A stretch of 64,000 bases of DNA from Amborella trichopoda (taxonomy: Eukaryota > Streptophyta > Magnoliopsida > Amborellales > Amborellaceae), in assembly GCF_000471905.2 (NCBI RefSeq), contig NW_006499705.1:1532403-1596402 (forward strand), written 5' to 3'. Positions within the stretch are counted from its first letter, which is position 1. The number at the start of each line of letters is the position of its first letter. Shown here piece by piece: positions 10,414-20,775 of this stretch. The notes below the pieces were generated by a model. The model was not told the DNA's origin. It saw nothing but the letters and a program-made list of their open reading frames with translations, and did no database searches. The translations under genes and the position numbers were made by a program.

Positions 10414-10824
10414 TTTCCTCGGCCCCCCTCTCTCTCTCATTCTTTGTTTTTCTCCATTTTTTTTCTCTTTCGGAAAGGGGAGCTCGCCGGAATCTTGTGC
10501 GGTTAAGTCGCCGGTAAATTTCAACGATTTAAGGGTTGGAGAGGATGTGAATTTGGGACTTCGAAATCTGACACACTCAAATTGGAAGACTTTTTTCTTG
10601 TTTTCTGCGTTTTTGCTCGCCCTTTTTCTCCCTTCTTATGCCATTAATGTTAATAAGCTTTTCCGACACGAGAAAAGCTTACGATCATATAGAATCTACA
10701 ATGCTCATTGTATCACCATTAATTCAATGTATAGATGGTGATGGAGTCAGGGTGTTAGCTACCACGTCTCTGGTCATATCACGTTTAATCGGTCTAACAC
10801 CTTATGTTATTTTTTAATGGAAAT
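10414..10824. other. FLA-2 3' flank, no gene
   Basis: Follows the FLA-2 stop and likely holds its 3' untranslated region. Short open frames here have no recognisable domain and start within the FLA-2 coding end. Confidence 0.5.
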
Positions 10825-11240
10825 AGGTTATATGAGGTGGCAACCTTAAAATGAAGAATTAAGGTGCAACTCAAAAATCCATCCAAAAAATTAAAATGTA
10901 GAATTAAGGTGCAACTCAAAAATCCATCCAAAAAAAAAAATATTGTGATGTTGAAAAGCCCTCTAATTGATCGGTAGGAAAATGGTTTGATAGGGCTATA
11001 GTTTATCAAAATAAATATAGTTTCACCTCATAACTCATGTAATTCAAACCTTAAAAAATCTTTAAATTAATCATCTTGGCTTCAACATTATGGCGATAAA
11101 AATATAGGATTTTATGCTCTAAAAATAGTGTATATTATAACAAATTATCTAGATCGTCCATTTTACCAAAAGAATAAATGTTCATAGATAGATTTGTACC
11201 ATTTTTTTAGTTTCAAATTTCATTGTCAGTATTAAAAATT
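10825..11240 (-). mobile_element. MITE family A relic with internal 45-bp duplication
   Basis: The left end keeps the GGTTATATGAGGTGGCAACC-type terminus of the family. Reversed body text (CTCTAAAAATAGTGTATATT) is also recognisable. A 45-bp segment is tandemly duplicated at 10846-10935 (both units contain TTAAGGTGCAACTCAAAAAT). A second relic with similar reversed body text lies at about 11390-11560. Confidence 0.45.
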
Positions 11241-12121
11241 GATTCTTGGAGACTTTTGTTGCGGAAAGTACTTTCCAGAGGATTTGAGGTGAGGTTTTTT
11301 TTTTTTGTTTTCATGAAGCCTAAGCCTTATAGAACCCTCATCCTTGATCATTTCAACATTGCTATGTATGAATATGTGAAAAAAGAAAGATTTTGAGTCC
11401 CAAAAATAGTGCATTTTGCAATATGATATCTGAATTGTCTATTTTTTAGAATTTCAAGAGTTTAAATATTTACTTGATTTGAACTATTTTTGGAGTTCAA
11501 AAGTTCATAATTATAGATGAAAATTGATGGTCAAGCTATCCTAAAATTTTTGTGCACCACAGATATATCATCATTGTCGAAGCCTTTTCCCAACTAATTG
11601 GAGTACTGCGGCACGTCACGTCTGGGGAAAGCCTAACTAAACCTTGATTTGTCACTATATCCGGGTTCCGATACAATGCGATGTACACAATATTTCACAA
11701 ATATTCAGTTTTTAACTTTACCCAAAGTACTGATTTTAATGACCACGCAATCACAATCGGATACCAATACCATATGGTTGAGAAAATCTCCTCTAGACTA
11801 ATAATAAGAAATTTCCATAGAAAAAGCATACATTGTAATTTTGCCTTTGAAGTTCGAAGGAATCGGTATTTGCATAGCTATAATGGTTAACGCGCCTGAA
11901 CCTCATGTAAGAATTTTTTGAGAAAGTTTTTTGATAGTTAATTTCAATGAAATCTACACGATACTAAAGAATATGAGTTTTAAATTGGGAAATTTACAAA
12001 AAAATTCGTGTTTTATTTTGAAAATTGAAAATAGTCTCATACATCTCGTATTTTACAGTCAAATCCACTTTGTAAGAGTATAAAGGGCATTCTTATTTGG
12101 AAATAAAGGGCATTCTTATTT
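11241..12121. other. Intergenic AT-rich stretch with repeat relics
   Basis: Contains a family A relic (about 11390-11560) and, just before the next MITE, a short duplication of AAAGGGCATTCTTATTTGGA at about 12082 and 12106. No coding sequence is supported. Confidence 0.5.
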
Positions 12122-12422
12122 GGAAAATTGTTTCATGCGTGCTGATCCGGAAAATGTAAAGCATCCATCTTAAAGAAAGATGGATGCAAATAGGTGTTCC
12201 ATCAAAAAACAATGGAAACTAATGATCCAAATGTTTTCTTATTAAAATTATTATTTAATTTTTAAAATTTATTTATTTTTTCATTTCATATTTTTTCATA
12301 CTCACTACATGTCTTTAAAATTTAGACGTAAAATTCATCTAAAAAATTAAGTCTTAAAATTCATTTAAAATTCATACATTTTCATATTCATATGCAGGCT
12401 TGGTGGCATAGAAACCGGGTCC
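12122..12422 (+). mobile_element. MITE family B (Mutator-like), copy 1
   Basis: A 301-bp non-coding element from GGAAAATTGTTTCATGCG to GCATAGAAACCGGGTCC; the ends are imperfect inverted repeats. The flanking 9-mers are TTCTTATTT (12113-12121) and TTTTTATTT (12423-12431), matching at 8 of 9 positions, as expected for Mutator-type insertion. The internal stem CATCCATCTTAAAG...AAGATGGATG is shared with the other copies. Confidence 0.75.
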
Positions 12423-13210
12423 TTTTTATTTTAATTTCATATTCTCATACATATCATCATCATAAAACAAAAAATATATATTAGAAAACAATTTGAACTT
12501 ATAATCACCAAAATACCGTCCCAGTGTTGAGGAATATTTTTGTTATTTTATTGTTTGAATTATTTTTAAATGTTTTACAGGTGTATAAGGATGAGTGTAA
12601 GATATGGAATATAAAAAAGTAGTTTTTAATTTTAAAAACAAAACATGATTTTTCTGTAAATTTTCTATTCAAATATTAGGATTATTTAATTATTCTCAAT
12701 AAAATTCGAGGGTAAATTAACTCATTTTATGAGAAGCGGGCAACAAGCAGAGGGGCTAAAGTGCGATATTCAGTACTTAAACATGGGTATTTTCGCTATT
12801 CGAGAGATATTCTGGACTCTTAGAGCCATTTCTGTTAAAGAGCCGGGCACTTTACGTCACTAAGAAACAAACTCTTAACGACCCCCAAGAACCATAGTCC
12901 TTACTGTAACAGAATACGTACGAAACTTCAAACCCCTCCCGCCTTAAGCTTCTCATGTCACTTGGCTCCATTCTCTCTCTCTCTGCTTTCTCTCTCTCTC
13001 TGCTTTCTCTCTCCACTTTCTCTGCAACTCGTGTGTTCCATTTCTTCTCCTTCATTTGCACTGTGCAACCTCTCTCTCTTACTTAATCTTTCTCTCTCTC
13101 TCTCTGCAACACACTGTTTCACTCTCTCTGTGAAACCCTCCGTTTATTGTTTGCTTGAAGGTCTCAGGAAACGATCACTCCCTCTCTCTCTCTCATATCG
13201 CACCACGAAA
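12423..13210 (+). promoter_or_regulatory. FLA-3 upstream region, homologous to the FLA-4 promoter
   Basis: About 12600-13210 aligns along its length with the reverse complement of 27715-28320. Shared landmarks in order are AAAGTAGTTTTTAATTTTAA, TTTATGAGAAGCGGG, CTAAAGTGCGATA, TTTACGTCAC (12851-12860), the GTCC-TACTG core (12897-12906), ACAGAATACGTA and TTCTCATGTCACTT. A CT-rich leader follows at 12970-13200. The TGACGT/ACGTCA element is a typical bZIP-type site; its use here is inference. Confidence 0.65.
12897..12906 (+). promoter_or_regulatory. FLA promoter core GTCCTTACTG, FLA-3 copy
   Basis: CATAGTCCTTACTGTAACAG lies 305 bp upstream of the FLA-3 start. It extends into ACAGAATACGTA, which is identical in FLA-4 but not in FLA-1 or FLA-2. 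Confidence 0.5.
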
Positions 13211-14548
13211 ATGGGTAATCGCCTTCAACACTCTCTCATCTGCTTCTCCATTTTCCTCATCTGCAATGCCCAAGAAACCCTCTCTTTCTCTCTCTCCCCC
13301 CTAGCCGCTCAAGAATTCAAAACCACCACCGCCTACCCGCCATTTCCCTATTACCCTGAAACCCACACCTCACTCGCCCCAATCCTCTCAAATCTTGGGT
13401 ACAAAGAGCTAGCCATGGCCGTACCCTTCTTTTACGACTCCTATCTTTCTTCTTGGACTGGCCCTGCAACTGTCTTTGGCACTAATGACACGGCCATTCG
13501 TTCTTGCTCCCATTGCTCTCGGACTCAAATCCTCAAGGAGCGCATAGTCCCTGGTTTGTTCACTTACCACCATCTCTCTAAGCTCGCTCATGGAACCAAG
13601 ATCCAAACCATGAGGTCCGATCGCTGCATCACTGTAACCACCATGAATTCAACTGAGAACACCGCCAAGATCTTGATCGATGGCGTCCAAATCACACGTC
13701 CTGATCTCTTCAACGACGATCTCCTGGTGATCCATGGCTTGGATGACTTCGTTTTCCCCCTCTCTCCTCTATCCTGTTTCTCGCCGGAAAAACCCCCATT
13801 GACGGAAAGCGCAAACGATATGCCGGAAAACGACACGTCCACAATGAGCCCCACGCCGGATAACGCCACGGACGTCGGAAAAATGACTCCATCCAGTGCT
13901 CCGGCGACTTTTCCGGCGATATCGATGCGTTTATCTCTCAGAGACGCGATGCTCAGGCTTCGAGCTTCGGGCTTCGGTATCGTGGCTTTGGTCCTGAGAG
14001 CCAAGTACCCTGAGCTCGTGGAACTTGGAAATATGACCATATTTGCCCCTGACGATGCCTCTATTTTCAGTGGAGGGTACGCCTATGTTAATAACGTGAG
14101 GTTCCATATTGTGCCCGACCGTTATTTGAAGGGATCTGACCTAGCCCAGTTGCACCTGGGCTCTAGCCTGCAGACCCTGGTTCGAGGCCAGGAGCTAGTG
14201 GTCACGAACGCTGGCTCGAGTGTGGGTTCGCTGAGGATCAACTACGTTCCACTGAAGGGGCCCGATGCGGTGTACAATTCGAGGATTGTGGTGCACAGTA
14301 TCTTTGTGCCATTTCCACGTATTGGAGTACCCGATTGGGTGGTCTCGAACGCCTTTGAGGATGGTTTGTTCCATGAGGTGGGTTCGGTTTCGGAGGCTCA
14401 TGGTTTGGATCTTGGTGGCATGAACGAGCCTAGAGAGAGGCGATCCGTATCAGAGGATGATGTGTTCTTCCCTGAAGTGGAATCGACGGCCTGGATGGCG
14501 CCGGAGAGGCAGGTGCCAGAGCCAGCGATCACGGACGAAGGGCTCTGA
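13211..14548 (+). CDS. FLA-3: two-FAS1-domain fasciclin-like arabinogalactan protein
   Basis: Intact intronless gene of 445 residues starting MGNRLQHSLICFSIF. The frame is open upstream to 12962 through the CT-rich leader, but the paralogue-conserved start is preferred. The layout is signal peptide, FAS1 domain 1 (ATVFGTNDTAIRSC and RPDLFNDDLLVIHGLDDF boxes), a short linker with sequons NDT and NAT and some SP/TP pairs, and FAS1 domain 2 (NMTIFAPDDASIFSGGY, VRFHIVPDRYLKGSDL). The linker lacks the 11-residue repeats of FLA-1 and FLA-2. The C-terminal tail has a roughly 20-residue insertion absent from the paralogues, which copies antisense sequence of domain 1 (see 14391-14450). No GPI-type tail. 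Likely secreted wall glycoprotein; function not known. Confidence 0.9.
   Translation: MGNRLQHSLICFSIFLICNAQETLSFSLSPLAAQEFKTTTAYPPFPYYPETHTSLAPILSNLGYKELAMAVPFFYDSYLSSWTGPATVFGTNDTAIRSCSHCSRTQILKERIVPGLFTYHHLSKLAHGTKIQTMRSDRCITVTTMNSTENTAKILIDGVQITRPDLFNDDLLVIHGLDDFVFPLSPLSCFSPEKPPLTESANDMPENDTSTMSPTPDNATDVGKMTPSSAPATFPAISMRLSLRDAMLRLRASGFGIVALVLRAKYPELVELGNMTIFAPDDASIFSGGYAYVNNVRFHIVPDRYLKGSDLAQLHLGSSLQTLVRGQELVVTNAGSSVGSLRINYVPLKGPDAVYNSRIVVHSIFVPFPRIGVPDWVVSNAFEDGLFHEVGSVSEAHGLDLGGMNEPRERRSVSEDDVFFPEVESTAWMAPERQVPEPAITDEGL
14391..14450 (+). repeat. Inverted templated insertion inside FLA-3
   Basis: FLA-1 and FLA-4 read directly from GGTTCGGT-type sequence to GAGGATGTG-type sequence here, whereas FLA-3 has about 57-60 extra bases. 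The extra block contains CTCATGGTTTGGATCTTGG. This is exactly the antisense of the domain 1 coding region (sense at 13587-13605 in FLA-3), and the similarity continues through CATGA-CGAGC-TAGAGAGA. The frame is kept, adding about 20 residues (AHGLDLGGMNEPRER and flanks). Confidence 0.85.
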
Positions 14549-16190
14549 ATGTCTCTCTCTCTTGTAAAATTCATGGTGCTTTTTGCTTACATTTCTTTGG
14601 AGTTTGTTTGTTTGTTTGATGAACAATGAATACTGATTGATTACGAATTTTTCCGATTCTCTATCTTCATTTCCCTCCTTAGGCACTTGAAATTTATTAA
14701 GATTTTCAATTTTCAATTAAGGATTGAAAATTCTTACTAATTTAGTTGGGATGTTTGATTACTGTCCATTGATCTGCAATTAAGTACTGTTTAAATTAAA
14801 CCGATTATCCTCCTCAAAGTGCAATTGAGCATGTTTCCTCACAACAGTAATCGTAAGCAGTCCATAACTTCAAATCCTCCTTATCCGCGAATGCGAAAAG
14901 CGACCTCGTCATCCTGCCATCAGCGTCCATTTTCAAGATTATCGTTCATGATGAACATTTTCATTTGTTTATAGATGTACTTGATTTGAATCATTTTTGA
15001 AGTCTAAAATTTTATAGTTAGAAATGAATCGGAATATTTTATACCAAAATTACATCTTATAATAACCATAAGATGCACCTTACTTTAATTTTGAGCTGGA
15101 AATTAAATACGTTGGTGAAGGGGCATGGGATGAATTTCTCCCCAAAGGACTTTCCAAAAAGCATACTAAATCGTACAAATTTACTACTCACCTTATATAC
15201 ATATAAAAAATTGGATATGCAAAGATAACACGAACGAGATTGTGAGTTGTAGTTAGTGTTTGTGTACAACTTTGAATTATAAATTTTATATCCTTACCTA
15301 GTATCATTGGAGGCATACTTGAAACAATTTTGTCTTAAGTTTTAGTCATGATAACAAAAATGCTTACTATGTTGTTATCATACAAAACATATGATAGATT
15401 TATTGGGAGCATATAAAGCAATAAAACTTCACTAGCAAACAACGAGAACAGAAGATATATGATTATCATTTTTTTAAAAAAATGACCTTTAGTATAGGAA
15501 TGCAATTAACTAAATAAAAACCCAAAAATATAAAATAGTAGTTCATCCAAATTGTTATGTTGCATATAATAATGAATTAAAAAATTGAAAAAATGAAATT
15601 AATCAAACTTCTGTATGCCACAAAATGCTTAAGAAAATCCAAATATTCGAAACTCACCCTAAAATGCTAACTCCTTAAGCAATTAGTTGTCATTGAATGT
15701 CTCTTTTGCTTTTTATTATAACATTCTTTTGTTCGAAATTTTTTTATTGGGTTACTCTTCTTCTAACTCAAAATATTATTTTTTGATATATGGTTGTTTT
15801 GATGGATTATTTTTTAGAGAATTTATTGCAATTTTTTAAGGTAACATATAGTTGAAAATCTTTGATGGAAATTTTTTTCAAATCAAATATTCCCAATTTA
15901 CTTCAACTTTTAATGTGCTTATCTTTAAAGCAAAATTCAAAGATATTAAAGATAAAATTGATAGGAAAGAAGCTTTTTTGAAAAAAATAAAAGTATGGAT
16001 TTATATCGGTTTCATTAAAAAAAAACACATTTTTTGAAGATCTTTTGAAAAACTCACGAGTTATTACCAGAGATTTGCTTTAAAAAAATTGTGACTTGCT
16101 AACTATAGTTGTGTTATCCCACATGGCTAGCAGATTTTCTTGAATTGAAGTTTAGAATGTTTAAATCAATTTACTCATCATGGATGCCAG
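14549..16190. other. FLA-3 3' flank and AT-rich intergenic DNA
   Basis: GAACAATGAATAC (14621) resembles the 3' flanks of FLA-1 and FLA-4. A reversed family A fragment is visible at about 14945-15060 (ATAGATGTACTTGATTTGAA). The rest is AT-rich with no supported gene. Confidence 0.5.
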
Positions 16191-16475
16191 TGTTTAAAAA
16201 CGTGGGAAGCGACCTATGTGGCGTTCGACTCGGGGATCTAAAAAACATTTATAAAAATCCAAAGATAAAAGGAATTTATTTGTAATATGTTTTGTATATT
16301 TTCTCTCATTTTGACATGTTTTGGTCACGAATACTTATTTTTATAATTCCTTTTTATTTCTAAATTACCCCCATTTCAAAATCATTTAACCTCATTTATA
16401 TGTGTTTTGTTTAAGTTAATGTTAAACATATTTTCCTATTTTTTGCAATTTCTTATATTTTTTTAACACTTTTTG
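16191..16475 (+). mobile_element. Non-autonomous element with hAT-like end, family D
   Basis: Begins CAGTGTTTAAAAACG (16193), like the end of the hAT-type element at 40114 (CAGCGTTTTAAAAAACG). It then has a short GC-rich block and a body containing GGTCACGAATACTTATTTTTA. The same body order occurs at about 23455-24200 and 37961-38345. The right boundary near TTTTTTTAACACT is tentative and no target duplication was found. Confidence 0.4.
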
Positions 16476-16960
16476 GCTTGCCAGGAACCGGCGGTATGGG
16501 GCCGAGTCCCATCCTCGAGTAGTGCAACGAGAGTGATATAGAGGGGAGAATCACCGTGCAATTTCAGCTGCTTGCTTAGCAAGCTCAGTGTGTACTTGGT
16601 GAAGTTGCGAGGGCTCTGGTTGCCGGAGACCATGGAGGAGCCCTGGGCAACTGCCCATTTTGCCTTCTTATCCACCGTCCCAAAAACCTTTTTTTTTTGT
16701 TTGTTTTTGCTGTGAATGTAGGAAGTGAACGCATGCAACCATACAAAATCAAAACCAAATGAGAGAAAGCGGTGGGTGCCTGGAACCTGATTTTGGGGAT
16801 TATTTTTTAGGGACCCTTTTCTGCTTTTAATTGGTTGCTTAATAATGTATATGAACCAAATGACTATGCCTCAAAAGGACCTTTTTTGAATGATACCTCT
16901 CATTTTGTATCACATTTTAATTTGCCATGATGTGCTTTCTTTTCTTTTCTTTTTTTTTCT
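16476..16960. other. Unidentified GC-richer island
   Basis: About 16480-16760 is clearly GC-richer than its surroundings and holds a 91-codon minus-strand open frame (16463-16738, with AKWAVAQGSSMVSGNQSPRN and SPLYITLVALLEDG). I do not recognise the protein, no second exon could be linked to it, and the start is uncertain. It may be an exon fragment captured by a transposon, or chance. Confidence 0.3.
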
Positions 16961-16964
16961 TTTG

Positions 16965-19262
16965 TGTGTGTATGAGGGGGGTTTTAATTTTGTCCGGTGG
17001 CCCGAGGCAGCGTTTCTTGTTTGCCTTAGACTTTCAGTAAATGGTGCTCAATTTACTTGGACTAATAATAGCATCTCCAACTTGGTATGAGTAAGTTGGA
17101 TAAATTTTTGGTCTCTAATGACTGGGAGAATGCATTCCCTTTCCTTTGTGTGAATGCTTTGCCAAAATTATTGTCAGACCGTTGGCCTATTATTTTGAAT
17201 ACTGATAAAGGTGTTCAAGGACATCGGCCTTTTTAGGATGGACATAGTATGGCTTGAGGAGACAGATGTTATAAATTTAATAGAACAGAGTTGGGCCAAT
17301 ACTATTATCCATGGATGGAGTGGTTATCGGTAGCATACAAAGCTGGTGAATGTGAAACATAAGCTTATCCAGTGGAAGAAGAATACCAAATATAATATGA
17401 AGATTAGAATTGTTAATGAACTCCAGAACAATAAGATGCAAGATGAAGAGGGTACAAAAGATCGGCTTTTTGACAGGCAGGTTACGTTCTCAGAAGGAAC
17501 GGGTTTTGGTATCTCTCCTTGAATTGATGCGGTTTAGAAGAAATTTATTAGAAACAAAGATCACGAGTGAAATGGCTAAAGGGAATTTGAACAATGAATT
17601 CTTCTACTCTATTACTAGTTCTATGAGGGTCCATTTGGGTACTTGGATTAGACTGTCCTAGGGATAGGCTTATACTGGAATTGGTCTGTCCTTTAGATAT
17701 GGTTGTCTGCTGTTTGGAAGCATTTGATAAGAAACATGGATATGCTTGTCTACTATTTGGATTGTCGGGAATAAGCGCATCCATGAAAATGGATTAGGAA
17801 ATTGAAAACAATGAATGAAGCATTGCTTTCAAAATGGTGGTGAAAGTCAGTTATTGATGATATAATGTTGTAAAAAGAAGTGATTATCACAAAATACGGT
17901 TTCAATGAGAAATTGATGCTGATAGATGGAGAACAAAATAGAGGGGGGAAGTCTAAGCTTTGGAAGGGGATTTTGTCATGCAGAAGGCTCTTTGCAAAAG
18001 TGGCTAGGAGATAGGGCGCGGCGCTGAAGTATAGTTTTCCAGAGGGTTTCTAATCCTATGGCTAAGAACAGTGACTTGTATTGCTTCAATAAATAGATGA
18101 TCTCGTAGGACATTGTGAGTGTTTATAATAGAGTTTCGGAGTTAGTCATGGTGCAGTTGGAGGTGCTGTTAAAGGAATCAGATGCAATTCATTTATCACT
18201 GAATTTTGAAGATGTGGCAGTGTGGGAAGCTGGATGTTTTTCTGTTAGATTTGCTTACAGCCTTCTATTCCACGATAGAATGAGATGACAACAATCCTTC
18301 TATTCAACGATAGAATGAGATGACAACAATCGGCTTTACAGAAAGTATGAAAGTGGCATATACCGCATAAAATTTTTCTTTGGGTCCTTTTTCAAGGTAA
18401 AATTTTAACATATTACGTTTGGGAGATGAAGAAAAAGGCAACCACTTATTTTTGTTCACCGATTTATGGATGTGGGCTGCTAATAAGTTTGGGATTGTTT
18501 TCTCTTTGCTAATGAGACGTACAGATATATTGAAACATGCCAAATATTGTATGTTTGCTTTGAAGGATGTTTCGTGTGGCTCTGCTGTGGGAAATTTGGA
18601 TGGAGTGAAACAGAAGAACGTTTGATGGGAAACATTTACGGATATATGGAATCAAAAATAAGATTGTACACAATGTGTGGAGTTGGTTCTCGTCTACAAA
18701 AGAGGGTGTTGGTATTTCTAAACCCGATATTTATTTCAACAATCCTAACCTCTATTTAATTCACTTTGTCAAGGTGAGACCAAAAGGTGTATAGACTCAT
18801 CCTTTGGTTGGCTGTGTGAAGTTAAATTTTGACGGTAGATCTTTGAACAATCTTAGACTAGCCGGTTATGATGGTATAGTGATGGATGCACAACGGTCGG
18901 TCCTTTTTTGTCAACTGCAAATGAAGCTTAGATCATGACTCTTTTACAAAGTTCGACAATTATTAGAGACAAAGGGGTTGATAGATATTGTGGCGTAGGA
19001 ATTCTATAAATGTGATCAATTGGTGCAATCATATTTCTAAGCCCCTTTGGACTTCAATAACTCTTTGGAGAAGGGTTATGGAGTTGGCTTTTGGGTTGAA
19101 CTATTCCATTTTCATGTATTTATAAGGAGGGCAATGAGATCGTTAATGGATTAGCTACCTGGTGTTCCCAAGCAGGGTCTGGTGATATCGGATTCATTGG
19201 TGTGAAAGTCGTATTCTGATATTTTTTATTGTACTCTTTGACATGATTTTATTAATGAAATA
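16965..19262 (+). pseudogene. LINE B: degraded LINE ORF2
   Basis: Pieces appear in the right order: the endonuclease C-terminal part (FNFVRWPEA near 16985, VNGAQFTWTNNS near 17038, SKLDKFLVSNDWENAFPF near 17090), a heavily decayed middle with no clear reverse transcriptase core, zf-RVT-like text near 18180-18290, and RNase H (VKLNFDGRSLNN near 18820). The 3' end with TTTGACATGATTTTATTAATGAAA is near 19262. Many stops and frameshifts; length is well short of a complete ORF2, so internal deletion is likely. Confidence 0.75.
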
Positions 19263-19329
19263 GAGTACGGAATCTTAAAAAATTATAAAAAAGAATAGTC
19301 CCTCTCCCTCCCACATAAGCTTCATATGA

Positions 19330-19747
19330 ATTTGATGCAAAGATAATTTGCATCAGAATTCCACGTAGCACCAAATCTATTAGATTTTGTTACAATGTTA
19401 AACCAAGTTTGCGTTGGAAAGCATAAGATAACACATAAAGTGAAGAGTGTGTTATAATTGTGAAGGAGTATACCGTACATTTACTCTTTTGGGCAAATTA
19501 CTTCGAGATTTTTTTTTATGAAATTTTAAGGTCATCTAAGTGATTATATCAATGAAAAAACTAAGATTTTAAGCTCTTGAACATCTAAATCATTCCCCCA
19601 AAAATTGGACGGTAACTATGCAATCTTGGGTTGGCATTCATTTTAGGCACATAGAGAGTGAAAGTTAATTTTCTTTTTTTCCTTTGAGGTTGGTTGCCGA
19701 GTTCTTGAAATCACATCCGCAAAATTCCCTAGGAGTTCATAGATGGT
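19330..19747. mobile_element. MITE family C relic
   Basis: GAGTATACCGTACATTTACTC (about 19467) and the following AATTTTAAGGTCATCTAAGT and ATTGGACGGTAACTATGCAATCTTG resemble the ends and body of family C, with strong divergence. No coding sequence. Confidence 0.4.
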
Positions 19748-20775
19748 GTATAAAAGATCTCTTTAAAAATCCAATATCTCTTTCTCTCTTTTAACTACCC
19801 AATCCCTTTCTCTCTCTAAAACTTATTCTCTCTAAAAATTCAATCTTTTTTTCTCGCTCTAAAAACACAATCTTTCTTTCTAAAAACCTATTCTCTCTTT
19901 TTTTTTCTAAAAACCCACTCTATGTAGAAACCCAATCTCTTTCTAAACACCCAATCTCTCTATACACGCAATCTTTCTTTATCTCTCTAAAAACTCATTT
20001 CCTCTTTCTCTCTTTAAAACCCATCATCTCTCTAAGAACTCAATCTCTCTTTCTCTTTCTAAAAACCCATTCTCTCTTTTTCTATCTAAAAACCCACACT
20101 TTCTTGCAGAAAACTCATTCTTTCTAAAAACCCCTTCTCACTCTAAAAATCCAATATCTCTTTCTCTCTCTAAAAACTTATTCTCTCTCTAGAAATCCAA
20201 TCTCTCTTTCTAAAAACCCATTATTTTTTTCTCTCTAAAAACCAATTTTCTCTCTCTCACTTAAAAGTTAAACCTTTCTCTCTCTAAAAACTCGTTCTCT
20301 CTATAAAATTAATCTACCTCTTTAAAAACTCATTCTCTCTATAAAATTAATCTCTCTCTTTAAAACTCATTCTCTCTCTAGAAATCTAATATCGCTAAAA
20401 ACCCATTCTCTCTCTCGAAACCCAATCTCTCTTCCTCTATCTAAAAACTTATTCTCTCTCTAAAAACTCATTCTCTCTCTTGAAACCCAATCTCTCTATC
20501 TAAAACCCAATCTCTCTCTAAAAACTCAATCTCTCTATCTAAAACCTAATCTCTCTCTAGAAACCCAATCTCTATTTGAAAACCAATCTCTGTTTCTCTC
20601 TAGAAGCCCAAGCTCTCTTTCTCTCTCTAGAAATTAATCTCACATTTTCTCTCTAAAAACCCATTCTCTCTAGAAACTCAATTTATCTTTCTCTCTCTAA
20701 AAATTCATTCTCTCTCCAGAAATCAAATATCTCATTGTCTCTCTCAAAACCCAATCTCTCTTTATGTCTCTAAAA
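19748..20775. repeat. CT-rich degenerate tandem repeat, about 1 kb
   Basis: Dozens of irregular units of the form TCTCTCTCTAAAAACCCA, with variants AATCTCTCT, CATTCTCTCT and CTAAAACTCA, fill this stretch. Spacing varies from about 15 to 40 bp. The plus strand is pyrimidine-rich throughout, interrupted by short A runs. No genes. Confidence 0.85.

Noticed and set aside
10397-10741. 114-codon frame overlapping the FLA-2 end
   Set aside because: Overlaps the FLA-2 stop in another frame and continues in its 3' flank; hydrophobic stretch likely arises from poly-T.
13588-14040. Antisense frames opposite FLA-2, FLA-3 and FLA-4
   Set aside because: Recurrent antisense openness follows from the GC-rich codon pattern of the FLA coding strand; none has a domain.
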